Assembly (NCBI GenBank): GCA_016219175.1
Contig: JACRCD010000002.1
Coordinates: 1 to 64,000 of the forward strand
Direction: 5' to 3'
DNA: 64,000 nucleotides
DNA from: Deltaproteobacteria bacterium
GTDB taxonomy: Bacteria; Desulfobacterota; Desulfobulbia; Desulfobulbales; SURF-16
Every line of letters begins with the position of its first letter. The first letter of the stretch is position 1. Made by a program: the position numbers and the translations under genes. The notes beneath the pieces were generated by a model that was given only the letters and a program-made list of their open reading frames with translations, searched no databases and had not been told where the DNA came from. Below are positions 24,647 through 32,976 of this stretch, in pieces.

Positions 24647-24952
24647 ATGAAATGGCGAACTGTTTGCTGTATGGCATTGGCCACAGCAATAACGACCACC
24701 GCCGCGTATGCTGACGGTGGCGCACTTTTTCTGCAGAAATGCGGAAGCTGTCACAAGAAAGGCGGACAGGCCGCGCCGGTGAATCCTGCTGATAAGGCTG
24801 CCGTGGTCTGGGAGAAATTCTTTGACAGAAACCGGCATGCTCCGGATATCTCGGCCTCCATCAGCGCGGATGAGGTAAAAAGCGTTGTCGAGTACCTGAA
24901 AAAATTTGCCGCTGACAGTGACCGTCCTGAGACAGCTGCTATTCCAAAGTAA
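24647..24952 (+). CDS. Small monoheme c-type cytochrome
   Basis: A 101-residue exported cytochrome: signal peptide (about 1-22, ending AAYA), then one haem motif CGSCH (Cys32-His36) in ADGGALFLQKCGSCHKKGG. A later SADEVKSVVEYLKKF helix is typical of class I cytochrome c C-termini. The distal ligand is not certain. A strong GGGGGGAAG-like ribosome-binding site is present. A DUF3373 porin gene follows after 24 bp in the same direction, so the pair may support electron or solute transfer at the outer membrane (inference). Confidence 0.88.
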   Translation: MKWRTVCCMALATAITTTAAYADGGALFLQKCGSCHKKGGQAAPVNPADKAAVVWEKFFDRNRHAPDISASISADEVKSVVEYLKKFAADSDRPETAAIPK

Positions 24953-24976
24953 ACGATTCACAAGGGAGAATACGAG

Positions 24977-26518
24977 ATGAAGAAATATTTACTGACAGCA
25001 GGAGCGCTGCTGTTGTGGTCGGGTTCAGCTTTGGCGGGAGGGGCGGATACTGTTACCGTTCCCACCAATACCTATAAGGCGATTATGGACAAGCTTGATG
25101 CCCTGCAGAAAAGGGTTGATATGCTTGAGGAGACCGGCAAGCCTAAACCGGCTCCGGCTCCTGCCGTTTCCGGGGTAACCCGCGAGGAATACAATAAGCT
25201 GGCCGGTGATGTCAGCAATATTTATGACACCCTGGATGTGGTCGAGACCAAGGCCCTGGGAGATCGGATCAACTGGGGCGGCGAACTGCGAACCAGAGTC
25301 GACAATTATCATCTGTCGGATCTCGGCCCCAATGATCTGCGGATCACGCCGGCCGGGCTGGCCATCCCGGCTGATGGCGACGAGGAATATGACGACAATA
25401 ACTGGACCAACCGGGTCCGTCTGAACATGGACGCCAAGATCAGCCAGTCCTTGAGTTTCCACGGCAGGATGACGGTTTACAAGAACTGGGGTGATTCGGA
25501 TATTACCAGCATTGCCCTGTACAATGACATGAACCGGGCGCATCGGCCTGAGACAAGCGGAGTCAAACTCGACCGCGCCTATGTTGACTGGGTGCCCGAT
25601 TTTGCCGTGCCCGTTGCCTTGACCATCGGCCGTCATCCGTCCACCGAGGGACCTCCCCTGGAGTATAAGGAAAACAGGCAGCGTCAGTCAACCTACCCTG
25701 GTTTGCTTTTTGACGCGGAAAATGACGGGATCGTCGCCACTCTGGGACTTGAGCGTTACACCGGTCTGAAAAACGCCGGATGGCGTCTGGCCTATGGCAA
25801 GGGCTATCATAGCGATGATGATGATTCCTCCAGTTTTTCCTTCTTTGATGACGGCAATCCCGCCGGCGACACCAACATGTACGCCACCTTTCTGGAAAGC
25901 GAGATCCCCGCCCTGGAAAACAGTCTGGCGGTGTTGAGCTATGCCCATATCACGGATCTGCCCTCTTCTTTCCTGGGGCAGGACATGCCCATCGAACTGG
26001 GTGACATGGATCTCTATGGCGTGCACTTGCAGGCCAGCAACCTGATGAACTCAGGCTTTGACCTTTTTGCCTCCTGGGCCATGAACAAAACGGACGGCAA
26101 TGGAAATTCCGTTGATTACTCTTCCCTATTCGGTTATCCCGCCGGTTCCGTGACCATGGGTCTTTTGTCCGCCGATGGCAGCGATGACCGGACCGGCTCA
26201 AGTATCTTTGCCGGCCTGCGCTACACCATCCCCTTTGCTCCGCTCAATGACCCGAAGATCGGTTTTGAGTACAATCACGGCAGCAAATACTGGATGAGCA
26301 TGACCCTGGCCAGTACCGAGATGTTCAACAAACTGGCCACCCGCGGCGATGCGTATGACTTCTACTTTATCCAGCCCGTGGATGAAAATCTTTTCTTCAG
26401 GGTCGGTTATACCTTGATCGAATATGACTATACCGGTAGCGGTTCGCATCTGGGGCAGCCCATGGAAACAGATGCTGAACTGGATAATTACTATCTGTTG
26501 ATGGATGTCCGTTTCTAA
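24977..26518 (+). CDS. DUF3373-type outer-membrane porin
   Basis: A 513-residue exported beta-barrel. A signal peptide (about 1-20) is followed by a short coiled-coil segment (KAIMDKLDALQKRVDMLEE, about 35-55), then a long region of alternating hydrophobic residues and Asp/Gly/Asn turns. It ends in MDVRF, with the C-terminal Phe expected for BAM-dependent outer-membrane proteins. The WGGELRTRVDNY opening and the overall shape match DUF3373 porins, common in deltaproteobacteria. A terminator follows. The close association with a c-type cytochrome is notable, but no heme motif occurs in the porin itself. Confidence 0.85.
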   Translation: MKKYLLTAGALLLWSGSALAGGADTVTVPTNTYKAIMDKLDALQKRVDMLEETGKPKPAPAPAVSGVTREEYNKLAGDVSNIYDTLDVVETKALGDRINWGGELRTRVDNYHLSDLGPNDLRITPAGLAIPADGDEEYDDNNWTNRVRLNMDAKISQSLSFHGRMTVYKNWGDSDITSIALYNDMNRAHRPETSGVKLDRAYVDWVPDFAVPVALTIGRHPSTEGPPLEYKENRQRQSTYPGLLFDAENDGIVATLGLERYTGLKNAGWRLAYGKGYHSDDDDSSSFSFFDDGNPAGDTNMYATFLESEIPALENSLAVLSYAHITDLPSSFLGQDMPIELGDMDLYGVHLQASNLMNSGFDLFASWAMNKTDGNGNSVDYSSLFGYPAGSVTMGLLSADGSDDRTGSSIFAGLRYTIPFAPLNDPKIGFEYNHGSKYWMSMTLASTEMFNKLATRGDAYDFYFIQPVDENLFFRVGYTLIEYDYTGSGSHLGQPMETDAELDNYYLLMDVRF

Positions 26519-26565
26519 GTGAAAACCGGCTGAATGGTCGAATATCATGACCTGTCAGACCGTGA

Positions 26566-26603
26566 TAGACCGCTCATTTTTTTAGTGAGCGGTCTATTTT
26601 GTT
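26566..26603 (+). terminator. Rho-independent terminator after the porin gene
   Basis: TAGACCGCTCA (26566-26576) pairs with TGAGCGGTCTA (26586-26596) around a T-rich loop, followed by TTTTGTTTG. A classical intrinsic terminator closing the cytochrome/porin operon. Confidence 0.9.
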
Positions 26604-26748
26604 TGTAACTTGCTCAGGGGCTTAGACTGAAGACTGAAGGCTTTGGACTGCCGGTGCTGACTTTACTTATGTCCCCGCGCCGTTTGCTCTTCAGCCGATC
26701 CACCTCCACGGTTACAAAATGTGAACGTAAACCCAGGATCAATTAAAA

Positions 26749-28782
26749 ATGAATATTCAACTGAAGATGAATATAAAGAAATTTCTTTCGCGATTTTCTT
26801 TCCGGGGCTCTTTGAAGCTTAAAATTCTCATCCCGTCCTTTATTGTTATTTTTTTCCTCGTGGGCATCGCCGCTCTCAGTTATAAAAACTTTCACTCACT
26901 GGGCGGAACGGTTTCGGATATCATTATCAGCTCGGAAAAAACCCTGTCCTCGGAAAACAGGCTGACCATGCTCATCGGACAGACCCAGCAGACGGCCAGC
27001 CGTTATTTTTATTCAACCGTTGCCGCTGACCGCGATGAAGCAAAAAACACCATTGCCGAACTCAAATCGCTTGAGTCCATTGCCGGTGACGAGAAGGTCA
27101 TGGGCGCTCTTTCCCAGCTTGAGCAGCTTATTGATGCCGCCGGAGTACGTTTTGAATCCCTTGCCAAGCAGCAGAATTCCGCCATGTCCCTGGTCAAGGA
27201 AATACGCGGCGGGCTTTCCGGAGTTTCCCCGGCCAAGGCCAATGACATATTGACTGTTATTGATCTGGTTGCCGCGGATATGCGAGAGCCCAATCAGGAG
27301 CGCAAGGCGGAAATTGAGCTGGCCTTTGCGAAAGCGATGGCCGGTCTTGCCGAGGAGTTGAAATTTAATCTTGAGGATTTTTCCGATATTTGGGCCGGTT
27401 ACGGCGCCGTTTTTTTAAAACTTCGTTCCGATACGACCCAGGCCTTGCAGGATACCCTGAATACCTTGCGCACCTTTCAGGCTGATCATATCAAGATGAG
27501 CCAGGAGAAGATGACGGAAATCCGCCAGAACACTTTAAAACAGATAGGTTCCGCCGGATTGGTTATGGGGTTGGTGGGGCTGGCCGGAATTATCATCAGT
27601 CTCGTACTGGCCTTTGTGGTCGCCATATCCATCACCAAGCCTATCCTGGCCTGCGTGGCCATGGCCGATCGGGTCTCGCTCGGTGATGTGCGGGAACATC
27701 TGAGCATGGAGCAGGCCGATGAGGTGGGGGACCTGGGCCGCAGCATGGATATCATGATCATCGGTTTAAGGAAACGGGCCGAGCTGGCCGAAGCCATCGC
27801 CTCGGGTGATCTGACCCAAAAGGTGACCGTTTATTCGGAACACGATCTCCTTGGCAACTCCTTAAGCCGCATGGTGGAGAATCTGGCCGGCATGATTGAG
27901 CAGATTCAGGGAAACTCGTGGCGCTTGAATCATTCTTCCGATCAGCTGACCGATATCGTTAACCAGCTGGCCACCAGTTCCGATGGCATGATCGCCCATT
28001 CCGCCAAGGTCACCGAAGCGACGGATGAAATGAACCGCCAGGTTGAACAGGCCTCATTGATTGCCGGGGACATGCTGCAGGATATGACAATGGTGGTTGA
28101 ATCATCGCAACAGATGTCCGAGGCGGTGGCCGAGATCGGCAGAAATGCCGGCCAGGGGGCCAGCATAACGGAAACCGCCTTGAGCATGTCGGAACAGGCC
28201 CGGATTTCCATGGAAAAATTGAATGAAGGGACCGAAGAAATCGGCCAGATTACCAAGGTTATTCATGACATTACGGAACAGACAAAACTGCTGGCCTTGA
28301 ATGCCACCATTGAGGCTGCCCGCGCCGGGGAAGCCGGCAAGGGCTTTGCCGTGGTGGCCGGTGAGGTCAAGGAGCTCGCCTTGCAGAGTTCACAGGCTGC
28401 TGACCGCATTGCCGCGCAGATTACCGATGTGCAGAAGAATACCCATGAGGCGGTGAAGGCTATTGCCGATGTTGCCGGTATAGTCAAAAAAGCCCATGCC
28501 TCCTCAACAACCATCTCGGGCTCGGTTGAGAGCCAGAGCAGATTGACCGCCCAGATAGCCAATACCGTTTCCCAGTCGCATTCCGGGGTAAATCATGTGG
28601 CTGAGGCCATCAGTCTCCTTTCTTCCGGAGCCGCGCAGGTCGGTGACAATATTCAACAGATTGATCAGGAGATCAAATCAGGGGGAACGGAACTGCAGAA
28701 GATCAGCTCTTCCACCAGCGAGCTTGTCGAGCTGGCGGGAAATCTGCAGAACCTGGTCGAGAAATTCAAAATTTCCCCCTGA
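26749..28782 (+). CDS. Methyl-accepting chemotaxis protein
   Basis: A membrane chemoreceptor of 677 residues. It has a first transmembrane helix at about 25-45, a helical periplasmic sensor region of about 220 residues with no recognised ligand motif, and a second helix at about 268-295. A HAMP domain follows (about 296-350), then a long cytoplasmic coiled coil. The signalling tip TKLLALNATIEAARAGEAGKG lies around 510-530. No C-terminal CheR-tethering pentapeptide is present. It is not adjacent to other che genes; the nearest cheA/cheW/cheB/cheR are at 49-57 kb. Whether it feeds that array is unknown. A possible alternative start is the ATG 18 nt downstream. Confidence 0.93.
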   Translation: MNIQLKMNIKKFLSRFSFRGSLKLKILIPSFIVIFFLVGIAALSYKNFHSLGGTVSDIIISSEKTLSSENRLTMLIGQTQQTASRYFYSTVAADRDEAKNTIAELKSLESIAGDEKVMGALSQLEQLIDAAGVRFESLAKQQNSAMSLVKEIRGGLSGVSPAKANDILTVIDLVAADMREPNQERKAEIELAFAKAMAGLAEELKFNLEDFSDIWAGYGAVFLKLRSDTTQALQDTLNTLRTFQADHIKMSQEKMTEIRQNTLKQIGSAGLVMGLVGLAGIIISLVLAFVVAISITKPILACVAMADRVSLGDVREHLSMEQADEVGDLGRSMDIMIIGLRKRAELAEAIASGDLTQKVTVYSEHDLLGNSLSRMVENLAGMIEQIQGNSWRLNHSSDQLTDIVNQLATSSDGMIAHSAKVTEATDEMNRQVEQASLIAGDMLQDMTMVVESSQQMSEAVAEIGRNAGQGASITETALSMSEQARISMEKLNEGTEEIGQITKVIHDITEQTKLLALNATIEAARAGEAGKGFAVVAGEVKELALQSSQAADRIAAQITDVQKNTHEAVKAIADVAGIVKKAHASSTTISGSVESQSRLTAQIANTVSQSHSGVNHVAEAISLLSSGAAQVGDNIQQIDQEIKSGGTELQKISSSTSELVELAGNLQNLVEKFKISP

Positions 28783-28816
28783 TGCGGGTGAATTGTGGTC
28801 AAGATGCGCAGGTTCC

Positions 28817-29869
28817 TTATTTGTCGGGGTCTGCGCATTCCTTTTTGATGCGTAACACCTCATCCAGGTTATCAAAAAAGATATCCAACAGGTCCGGATC
28901 AAAGTGATTTCCCCTGCCTTCCTTCAGGATGGCAAGCGCCTTGTCAACCTCTATTGCCGATTTGTAAACCCTGTTGGTGGTGAGGGCATCAAAAACATCG
29001 CTGATAGCCGCTATCCTCCCTTCAATGGGAATGTCAGAGTTTTTCAATCTGCGCGGATAGCCGTTGCCATCAAATTTCTCATGGTGTGTGTAGGCAATGG
29101 AGGCTCCCAGGCGGAGCGAGTCGGATTTTGAGTCGGCCAGAATACGGTAGCCTATTTCCGAATGCTGCTGAATAATAACAAACTCCTCCGGGGTCAGCCG
29201 CCCTGGCTTTAACAAGATAGTGTCGGAAATGCCGATTTTGCCGATATCATGGAGAGGGCTGGCGAGCCGGATGAGTTCGCACTGATTTTCCGGCAGGCCT
29301 GATTGTCGCGCCAGCAACTGGCAATAATGGCTCATTCTGATTGTGTGTTGCGCTGTTTCATTGTCGCGGAACTCCGCAGCCTTGCCCAGGGTCATGATTG
29401 TCTCCTCCCTGGCGAGATTAAGTTCCTCGGTTCGGGCGGCGACAAGCTCCTTAAGCTGCTGGTTGTATCTCTTGTTGACAATTTCCAGGTCCCGGCGGTG
29501 CAGGGCGTTGGCGACATTGATGACAAGTTCGTTCATCTGCACCGGTTTGATGATGTAGCCATAGGCCCCGATCTCAAGACAGTTGATGGCCACATCCCGG
29601 TCGTCCACGCCGCTTATCATTAACACAGCCAGATCGCCATATTTTTCAACGGTCTTGCGTAACAGATCAATACCGCTCATCACCGGCATGTTGATGTCCG
29701 ACAGCATGAGGGAAAACTCTTGTTGCTCCAAAAGTTTCAATGCTTCCCGGCCATTGGCGGCCGTCTGACATTCGTAACCGGCATAGATGAGAAGACGGGA
29801 AAAAGTATCACAGATCACCTCTTCATCGTCGACAATGAGGACTTTATGTAAGGATTTAATTTTTTTCAT
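28817..29869 (-). CDS. Response regulator with HD-GYP phosphodiesterase domain (RpfG-like)
   Basis: 350 residues. An N-terminal REC domain (HKVLIVDDEEV, phospho-Asp in LMLSDINMP, then the YIIKPV lysine) is linked by a coiled helix (KELVAARTEELNLAREE) to an HD-GYP domain. The metal/catalytic HD is in LHDIGKIGI and the second signature is HHEKFDGNGYP, with an intact GYP. This architecture degrades c-di-GMP under phosphorylation control. It is convergent with the MCP gene, 34 bp away. There is no cognate kinase next to it. Confidence 0.93.
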   Translation of the reverse strand: MKKIKSLHKVLIVDDEEVICDTFSRLLIYAGYECQTAANGREALKLLEQQEFSLMLSDINMPVMSGIDLLRKTVEKYGDLAVLMISGVDDRDVAINCLEIGAYGYIIKPVQMNELVINVANALHRRDLEIVNKRYNQQLKELVAARTEELNLAREETIMTLGKAAEFRDNETAQHTIRMSHYCQLLARQSGLPENQCELIRLASPLHDIGKIGISDTILLKPGRLTPEEFVIIQQHSEIGYRILADSKSDSLRLGASIAYTHHEKFDGNGYPRRLKNSDIPIEGRIAAISDVFDALTTNRVYKSAIEVDKALAILKEGRGNHFDPDLLDIFFDNLDEVLRIKKECADPDK

Positions 29870-30391
29870 GATTTAATAAAATTAGCACGTAAACCGCGAT
29901 CTATTCAACAAAAATAAAGGGGGGCGGTCAGACTCTGTCAAATTTATGGGAATCTTGAAAAATTGCCCTCTGGCCCGATTACTGCGGCGCGGCGAAAAGA
30001 AAAATGCTCACATATGCCCAATATGCTGCGCTTTTTATTTTCGCCGCTTCTTGTCCTCGAACGAGATGTCTAATTTTTCAAGGTTCCCTTATGATGGATG
30101 GCAGCGATTCAGGTATTATATCTGAAGGCTGTAAGCTGCAAGGCTGCCGGTACAGACCTAAATCATCCTGTCTGGTGATTTCCGTGCCGCAACCTTCGGT
30201 TTATAGTGATTTTGATTACGCCTCGGCTTTATGGTCAGCACTTACATTGTGGTAATCGACTTTGCTTAGTATTTATTCTTAATGAAGTATGGTGTCCTTG
30301 TCAAGTCCTGTCATTGCCCCGGAAATTCGTAAAACTTGACAAAATCCGCCGATGTGCATAATCTGCTTATCTCAGTTATTAATCCGTTAGT
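29870..30391. other. Gene-free region upstream of the his genes
   Basis: About 520 bp with no credible gene. It includes a run resembling the CTGAAGGCTG...GCTGCCGGT fragments also found near 26630 and 45705, and a 7-bp inverted pair TGTCAAG (30298-30304)/CTTGACA (30335-30341). The his promoter candidate is at the 3' end. Confidence 0.5.
30336..30364 (+). promoter_or_regulatory. Promoter candidate for the hisI-hisG-engB cluster
   Basis: TTGACA (30336-30341), a 17-nt spacer and TAATCT (30359-30364). The -35 forms one arm of an inverted pair with TGTCAAG at 30298-30304. The predicted transcript start would lie only about 20 nt upstream of the small Cys-rich open frame. Confidence 0.45.
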
Positions 30392-30607
30392 ATGCTTTTG
30401 CGGTATAGTGTATGTTTGGGTGACGTTTTGGATTTGGTTTGTGAAAAATATAAGGAAAAGGTCGATTCCGGACAGGCCCGTTGTTCCCATCCTGTTGAAT
30501 ACTGTCGCTTCAGGTCGGCCTGCATGATCCATTTTATCGAGCGGGATAACAAAAGGGAACAGCGTTTGCGGGAGCTGGAAAAAAACGATGAACAAGCTGA
30601 AGTTTGA
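30392..30607 (+). CDS. Small Cys-containing protein overlapping hisI
   Basis: A 71-residue open frame whose last 20 bp overlap the start of hisI, suggesting translational coupling. It carries five cysteines, most tightly in [19 protein letters not shown], followed by a charged helical tail rich in Glu/Lys/Arg. The codon pattern matches the surrounding genes from about residue 10 onward. The start is uncertain: ATG 30392, or a TTG a few codons later. No strong ribosome-binding site is seen. The family is unknown to me; the CxHPxxYCxFRxxC arrangement suggests metal binding. Confidence 0.5.
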   Translation: MLLRYSVCLGDVLDLVCEKYKEKVDSGQARCSHPVEYCRFRSACMIHFIERDNKREQRLRELEKNDEQAEV

Positions 30608-30965
30608 AAAAGGGGGAGGACTGCTGCCGGTCATAGCCCAGGATTACAGGACCGGTGAGATTCTTATGCTGGCCTATATTAATAGCGAGGCTTGGGAGAA
30701 AACCCTTTCCACGGGCAAGGCCCATTACTGGAGCCGGTCGCGCAACAAACTTTGGCTTAAAGGCGAATCGTCCAACCATGTGCAGCTGGTAAAGGAAATT
30801 TTAGTTGATTGCGATGAGGACACAGTTGTATACCGGGTTGAACAGCTGGGCGGCGCAGCCTGTCACAAAGGCTATCGCAGTTGTTTTTTTCGTAGGCTAG
30901 AGGGGCGTGAGTTCCTTGTCAAGGATGAACCTGTGTTTAATCCGCGGGAGGTATATAAAAAATGA
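30588..30965 (+). CDS. hisI: Phosphoribosyl-AMP cyclohydrolase
   Basis: Opens the adenine ring of PR-AMP in histidine biosynthesis (third step). The 125 residues carry the family motifs [43 protein letters not shown] and [13 protein letters not shown]. Zinc and magnesium ligands lie in CDED and in [10 protein letters not shown]. It lacks the PR-ATP pyrophosphohydrolase (HisE) domain, so hisE must be elsewhere. The stop overlaps the hisG start by 4 bp (ATGA). Confidence 0.95.
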   Translation: MNKLKFEKGGGLLPVIAQDYRTGEILMLAYINSEAWEKTLSTGKAHYWSRSRNKLWLKGESSNHVQLVKEILVDCDEDTVVYRVEQLGGAACHKGYRSCFFRRLEGREFLVKDEPVFNPREVYKK

Positions 30966-31834
30966 ATGAATTAAAACTCGGGCTTCCCAAGGGAAGTCTG
31001 GAAAAAGCGACTATCGAGCTTTTTGCTAAATCCGGCTGGCAGATAAAGCTGTCTTCCCGCAATTACTTCCCGGAGATCGATGATCCCGAGCTTTCCTGTT
31101 CCATTTGCCGTCCCCAGGAGATGTCGCGCTACATCGAACAGGGCATTCTCGATGCCGGTATAACAGGCAAGGACTGGATTCTGGAAAATGAATCCGATGT
31201 GGTGGTGGTTGAGGATCTTATCTATTCAAAGGTCAGCCGTAAACCCACCCGTTGGGTTATCGCCGTGCCGGGGGATTCCGCCATCAAGACGATCGAAGAT
31301 CTGCGGGGTAAGAAAATCGCAACCGAACTTGTTGGTTATACCAAACGCTTTTTCGCGGCCAGGAACATCAATGTGGAAATCGAGTTTTCCTGGGGAGCAA
31401 CCGAGGCCAAGGTTGTTTCCGGCCTGGCTGATGCCATCGTCGAGGTGACGGAAACCGAGTCAACCATCCGTGCCCATGGTTTGAAAATCATCTATGAGCT
31501 GATGACCTCCAACACCCAGCTGATTGCCAACAAGGCAACTTGGGCCGACCCCTGGAAACGGGAAAAAATTGAAAATATCGCCATGCTGCTGCAGGGCGCT
31601 CTCAGGGCCGATAAGATTGTCGGCCTGAAGATGAACGTGCCGGAGGAAAAGATTGACAAGGTTATCGCTATGCTGCCCAGTATGAATGGCCCGACTGTTG
31701 CGCCTCTGTATAATAAAAAATGGTTTTCAGTGGAAACGGTTATTTCCGAGCATCAGGTGCGTGATCTCATTCCCGGGCTTCTCAAGGCCGGAGCGGAAGG
31801 CATTATTGAATATGCCCTAAATAAGGTAATTTGA
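30962..31834 (+). CDS. hisG: ATP phosphoribosyltransferase, long form
   Basis: The first enzyme of histidine biosynthesis, joining ATP and PRPP. At 290 residues it is the long (HisG-L) form with a C-terminal regulatory ACT-like domain (about 215-290), so it should be histidine-feedback-regulated without HisZ. Signatures are [36 protein letters not shown] and [20 protein letters not shown]. It overlaps hisI by 4 bp, and engB starts 4 bp after its stop: a tight three-gene unit. Confidence 0.96.
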   Translation: MNELKLGLPKGSLEKATIELFAKSGWQIKLSSRNYFPEIDDPELSCSICRPQEMSRYIEQGILDAGITGKDWILENESDVVVVEDLIYSKVSRKPTRWVIAVPGDSAIKTIEDLRGKKIATELVGYTKRFFAARNINVEIEFSWGATEAKVVSGLADAIVEVTETESTIRAHGLKIIYELMTSNTQLIANKATWADPWKREKIENIAMLLQGALRADKIVGLKMNVPEEKIDKVIAMLPSMNGPTVAPLYNKKWFSVETVISEHQVRDLIPGLLKAGAEGIIEYALNKVI

Positions 31835-31837
31835 CCT

Positions 31838-32428
31838 ATGGCTCTGTGGCAGGATGGAGAGGCCAGCTTTGTTAAAAGCGTTTTCAATACAGGCCAATTG
31901 CCTGTAGCCGAATATGCGGAAATCGCCTTTGCCGGCCGGTCAAATGTGGGCAAGTCGAGTCTTATCAATAAACTTTTGAACCGCAAGGATCTTGTCAAGG
32001 TCAGTGCCGTGCCGGGCAAGACCCAGAGCTTGAATTTTTTTCTGGTGGGCCAGGGGCTTTATCTGGTTGATCTGCCTGGCTATGGTTTTGCCAAGGTGCC
32101 GCGCAGGATAAAAAATGACTGGAAGGGGTTGATTTCCTCTTATATCCTCAACCGGCAGTCCTTGACCTGCGTGGTGGTGATCATTGATATCCGCCATGAA
32201 GTGAAAGCCCTGGACCTTGAATTGGTGACCTGGCTGAAAAATGAGCATGTGCCGTTGCTGCTGGTGTATACCAAACAGGATAAGTTGACGGCAAATAAAC
32301 GTCTGCACCAGGCCGCGCTCCTTGATGCCGGATTCGGCATTACCAGGGAGGAGCGGGTATTATTTTCCGCCAAGACCGGGGAAGGGAAGGAAAATCTTAT
32401 TTCAAAGCTTGAAAAGTATGTCGGATAG
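31838..32428 (+). CDS. engB: Ribosome-biogenesis GTPase EngB/YsxC
   Basis: An essential GTPase for 50S assembly. 196 residues with G1 GRSNVGKSSL (about 33-42), the switch region PGKTQSLNFF, G3 DLPGYGFAKVP, G4 TKQDKL and G5 FSAKTG. Co-transcribed with hisG (4-bp gap). The pairing with histidine genes has no obvious logic beyond a shared operon. Confidence 0.95.
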   Translation: MALWQDGEASFVKSVFNTGQLPVAEYAEIAFAGRSNVGKSSLINKLLNRKDLVKVSAVPGKTQSLNFFLVGQGLYLVDLPGYGFAKVPRRIKNDWKGLISSYILNRQSLTCVVVIIDIRHEVKALDLELVTWLKNEHVPLLLVYTKQDKLTANKRLHQAALLDAGFGITREERVLFSAKTGEGKENLISKLEKYVG

Positions 32429-32512
32429 TGGTTAATGATTGAAGTGTAAGCGATAAATTAAACTCTTACTTGTTATCTCCTGATAAAAACCAACGCGCGA
32501 GAGAGGGTGGGA

Positions 32513-32833
32513 ATGTTGAGAGAGACGGTCTTCGACGAGGCAACGGCAGTAAGCGAGAGAGAAGAAGTGCCTGCAAATTCTGATTGGTTTTGTTGGCATA
32601 TCATGCAGTGCGATAATGAAAGATGCGCTGCCCGTGAACGGGGTAACAGCGCCTGTTGGGAGATTGCCAGAGAGTTGGATGACTATCGAACCGCCTTAAA
32701 TGTCTGCGCGGATTGTCTCGTGTACCTCAGTCAGCGGAAAAATTCCATTCTTTCCAAGGTGGAAATTGACGAGATTCTCAAGAAGAAAGGGCTCTGTGTG
32801 CTCCGGAATAAATGCCAAAGCAACAAAGAGTGA
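32513..32833 (+). CDS. Two-CW-type small Cys-rich protein
   Basis: A 106-residue protein with two Cys-Trp motifs, FCWHIMQC (Cys27-Trp28, Cys33, Cys38) and ACWEIARE (Cys48-Trp49), then CADC (Cys65/68) and later single cysteines (95, 101). This matches the small two-CW domain family of deltaproteobacteria, whose function is unknown to me. I chose the ATG at 32513 because GAGAGGG lies 5 nt upstream; the frame is open from a GTG 6 nt earlier. The Cys-Trp motifs recall PCWxxxxCP in the two MerR regulators of this window. It is an isolated gene downstream of engB. Confidence 0.75.
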   Translation: MLRETVFDEATAVSEREEVPANSDWFCWHIMQCDNERCAARERGNSACWEIARELDDYRTALNVCADCLVYLSQRKNSILSKVEIDEILKKKGLCVLRNKCQSNKE

Positions 32834-32976
32834 TGAACCCATAAAAAGCCGGCGTCAACGCCAAATTGGCTAGGTCTGGGTAAGGCCGCGGGACATGAAC
32901 ACGGCCTCCGTGCCATGGCGGTTTATGCAACTTTTTTTGCAGTCCCGTCCAAGTCTCCCCATTTACCTCTGGGTCG

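Noticed and set aside
26620-26675. Short fragments CTGAAGGCT...GCCGGTG shared with about 30120 and 45705
   Set aside because: Similarity is short and low-complexity, with no terminal repeats or target duplications; kept only as a remark.
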